Assembly (NCBI GenBank): GCA_014376575.1
Contig: JACMRF010000070.1
Coordinates: 1 to 6,987, forward strand
Reading direction: 5' to 3'
From: Undibacterium sp.
GTDB taxonomy: Bacteria; Pseudomonadota; Gammaproteobacteria; Burkholderiales; Burkholderiaceae
DNA length: 6,987 nt
Shown here: positions 6,341 through 6,987 of the stretch, piece after piece
How the letters are laid out: each line of letters begins with the position of its first letter
Position numbering within the stretch: the first letter of the stretch is position 1
Program-made: the position numbers and the translations under genes
Notes under the pieces: generated by a model
What the model saw: only the letters and a program-made list of their open reading frames with translations
Databases searched by the model: none
Told to the model about the DNA's origin: nothing

Positions 6341-6479
6341 CCGCCGCAGCGAGAGTTGAGCGTCAAGAATTCACCAGATGAAAGCTGAAGTGCGTTCACA
6401 CCGATTTTCTGGGTACATGAGCCCCGCTTTGCGGCCCTTTCAAGTTGCGGGTGGGCACTTGCCCGCATTGCAGGCGCAC

Positions 6480-6677
6480 TCATCCCCGCAGCATGGTCTC
6501 AACGGCAAACCAGGGATGTCCGCCTTTGGCACCAGTGCCGCCTGGCGCAAACGGCACAATCAAGCCCACCAACTGCGTCCACGGCACCACAAGATCCATC
6601 TCGTCAAGGAACACGCGTTTGCGCGTCCTCTTGGTGACAAGCTCGAATCCAGTGGTTGCAAGGCTGATTTGTTTCAT
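6480..6677 (-). pseudogene. IS5-family transposase, N-terminal fragment only
   Basis: On the - strand a 65-codon frame (66 from the alternative ATG at 6680) reads MKQISLATTGFELVTKRTRK, then VFLDEMDLVVPW and a GLIVPFAP segment, ending WFAVETMLRG. This matches the start of IS5-group transposases, in which a MKQ-type opening is followed by the TRKxxFLxEMDxVVPW block and METMLRIHxMQ. The frame stops exactly where IHxMQ should begin. The catalytic DDE domain, some 250 residues, is absent, so it is non-functional. After the TGA the same frame continues GTGCGCCTG for another 26 codons, probably what remains of the element's far end; the deletion joint is near 6483-6490. It is on the strand opposite to the glycan genes. 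Confidence 0.78.
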
Positions 6678-6713
6678 CATGAAATAACGTTTCTCAGAGT
6701 TCAGCGGTTGGCT

Positions 6714-6731
6714 GGGTTTTGCTGAGTTTCC
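6714..6731 (-). repeat. right terminal inverted repeat of IS5-type remnant
   Basis: On the - strand GGAAACTCAGCAAAACCC. It lies 37 bp upstream of the transposase start codon at 6677, as expected for the transposase-proximal end. The differences from the other end lie mainly at bases 5, 6, 9 and 13. Confidence 0.6.
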
Positions 6732-6751
6732 TTATTGCTTTTGACGTGAAT

Positions 6752-6765
6752 AATAAATATTTATT
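6752..6765. repeat. 14-bp AT palindrome beside IS end
   Basis: AATAAATATTTATT is its own reverse complement. It overlaps the weak -10 of the leftward promoter-like sequence. Low complexity makes it easy to arise by chance. Confidence 0.25.
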
Positions 6766-6786
6766 GCAGTCTACTTGTGTTGTCAA
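6758..6786 (-). promoter_or_regulatory. promoter-like sequence reading leftward into the IS remnant
   Basis: On the - strand TTGACA (6786-6781) is followed, after exactly 17 bases, by TAAATA (6763-6758). The -35 is perfect and the -10 weak (3 of 6). It lies just outside the element's right end and points at the transposase fragment, so it could drive antisense RNA into the 3' side of the glycan operon. Chance is possible in such AT-rich DNA. Confidence 0.3.
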
Positions 6787-6791
6787 ATTGA

Positions 6792-6987
6792 ACTGCAATT
6801 GATCCTGATGTGGACATTGTTGGAGATATCTATGCCATACTGGATCTTTTCCCAGATCGCAGCGTGTATGCTGTGTACAGCTACCATTTTGTTGAGCAGG
6901 TGCCTGATGTGCCAAAGTTACTGAGTGAATTAGCTAGGGTGATTAAGTCTGACGGATTGGTTGAATTTGTAGCCCCTCATTTTTCTA
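6792..6987 (+). pseudogene. SAM-dependent methyltransferase, 5' truncated fragment, continues past window
   Basis: From an in-frame TGA at 6789-6791 to the window end the frame reads TAIDPDVDIVGDIYAILDLF, then a SVYAVYSYHFVEQV segment, and ends SDGLVEFVAPHFS. This is the middle of a class I (type 11) methyltransferase: the D-x-D after strand 2, the GDI-Y motif, the strand-4 segment with the H-x-x-E-like YHFVEQV, and the post-strand SDGLVEFVAPHF. The first ~25-30 residues with the glycine-rich SAM-binding motif I (LNxGxG) are missing: no ATG precedes it in frame, and the only in-frame candidate, GTG at 6810, would leave motif I out. The gene appears to have lost its 5' end near the IS remnant 60 bp upstream. 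Sugar methylation is the usual job of such genes in glycan clusters, but the fragment is probably inactive. Confidence 0.7.

Larger units (their letters stand above)
6323..6731 (-). mobile_element. 409-bp internally deleted IS5-family element
   Basis: The left end reads GGAAGGTCTGCACAACCC (6323-6340) and the right end, read on the - strand from 6731 to 6714, reads GGAAACTCAGCAAAACCC. They match at 14 of 18 positions and so form imperfect terminal inverted repeats. Between them lies only the 5' part of a transposase gene on the - strand plus a GC-rich remainder of the other end; a complete IS5-family element is normally about three times longer, so the middle is missing. Flanks are TTAA (6319-6322) and TTAT (6732-6735), a 3-of-4 match to a target duplication of the YTAR type. 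GC content is visibly higher than in the neighbouring glycan genes, as expected for acquired DNA. It cannot move by itself but could be mobilised by a related transposase. Confidence 0.72.

Noticed and set aside
6378..6725. + strand ORFs of 115 and 80 codons across the IS remnant
   Set aside because: They are antisense to the transposase fragment, which is clearly recognisable on the - strand.
6694..6915. - strand ORF of 73 codons
   Set aside because: It runs across the IS end and opposite the methyltransferase fragment; composition and lack of motif mark it as a shadow.
1..6987. CRISPR array, tRNA or rRNA gene, phage or defence module
   Set aside because: No regularly spaced direct repeats, no cloverleaf-like sequence with T-loop signature, and no nuclease, helicase or toxin pattern was seen in any frame.

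Overview
The window looks like part of a surface-glycan (O-antigen, capsule or flagellin glycosylation) cluster of a Gram-negative bacterium, most likely a proteobacterium. Protein families, stop/start-coupled gene order and an IS5-type transposase remnant of a kind common in beta- and gammaproteobacteria suggest this. The taxon is an inference; no rRNA or housekeeping gene is present. All intact genes lie on the + strand.

Left part (1-1216): the 3' end of a CMP-nonulosonate (sialic, legionaminic or pseudaminic type) cytidylyltransferase, coupled by a GTGA overlap to a complete short-chain dehydrogenase/reductase. This pair resembles the PtmB/PtmA pair of flagellin glycosylation loci, so the cell probably makes or modifies a nonulosonic acid. 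GC content is about 52% up to ~1020, then falls to about 42% within the dehydrogenase gene and lower beyond it.

Decay zone (1216-1452): two very short ORFs of 40 and 33 codons. Both have good ribosome binding sites and chained stop/start overlaps. The first looks like the N-terminal stub of a longer gene. A small hairpin follows.

Middle (1453-3426): a 447-residue protein of the 'surface carbohydrate biosynthesis' GT-B-like family, a 19-codon mini-ORF, and a serine-acetyltransferase-like left-handed beta-helix acyltransferase with a worn C-terminal end.

Regulatory gap (3427-3620): AT-rich, with three inverted repeats. One is a perfect 19-bp palindrome about 55 bp before the next gene.

Right part (3621-6298): a 631-residue glutamine-dependent asparagine-synthetase-family protein coupled by ATGA to a DUF616-type glycosyltransferase. 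The first could amidate a sugar or another carboxylate, and the second probably adds a sugar to the growing glycan; both roles are inferences.

Scarred end (6299-6987): a 409-bp internally deleted IS5-family element. It keeps two imperfect terminal inverted repeats and only the N-terminal ~65 codons of its transposase, on the - strand. It is followed by a SAM-dependent methyltransferase whose 5' part, including the SAM-binding motif I, is missing and whose 3' part leaves the window.

I found no clear undescribed system. The cluster appears to be an actively remodelled glycan locus with several gene remnants and small coupled ORFs.
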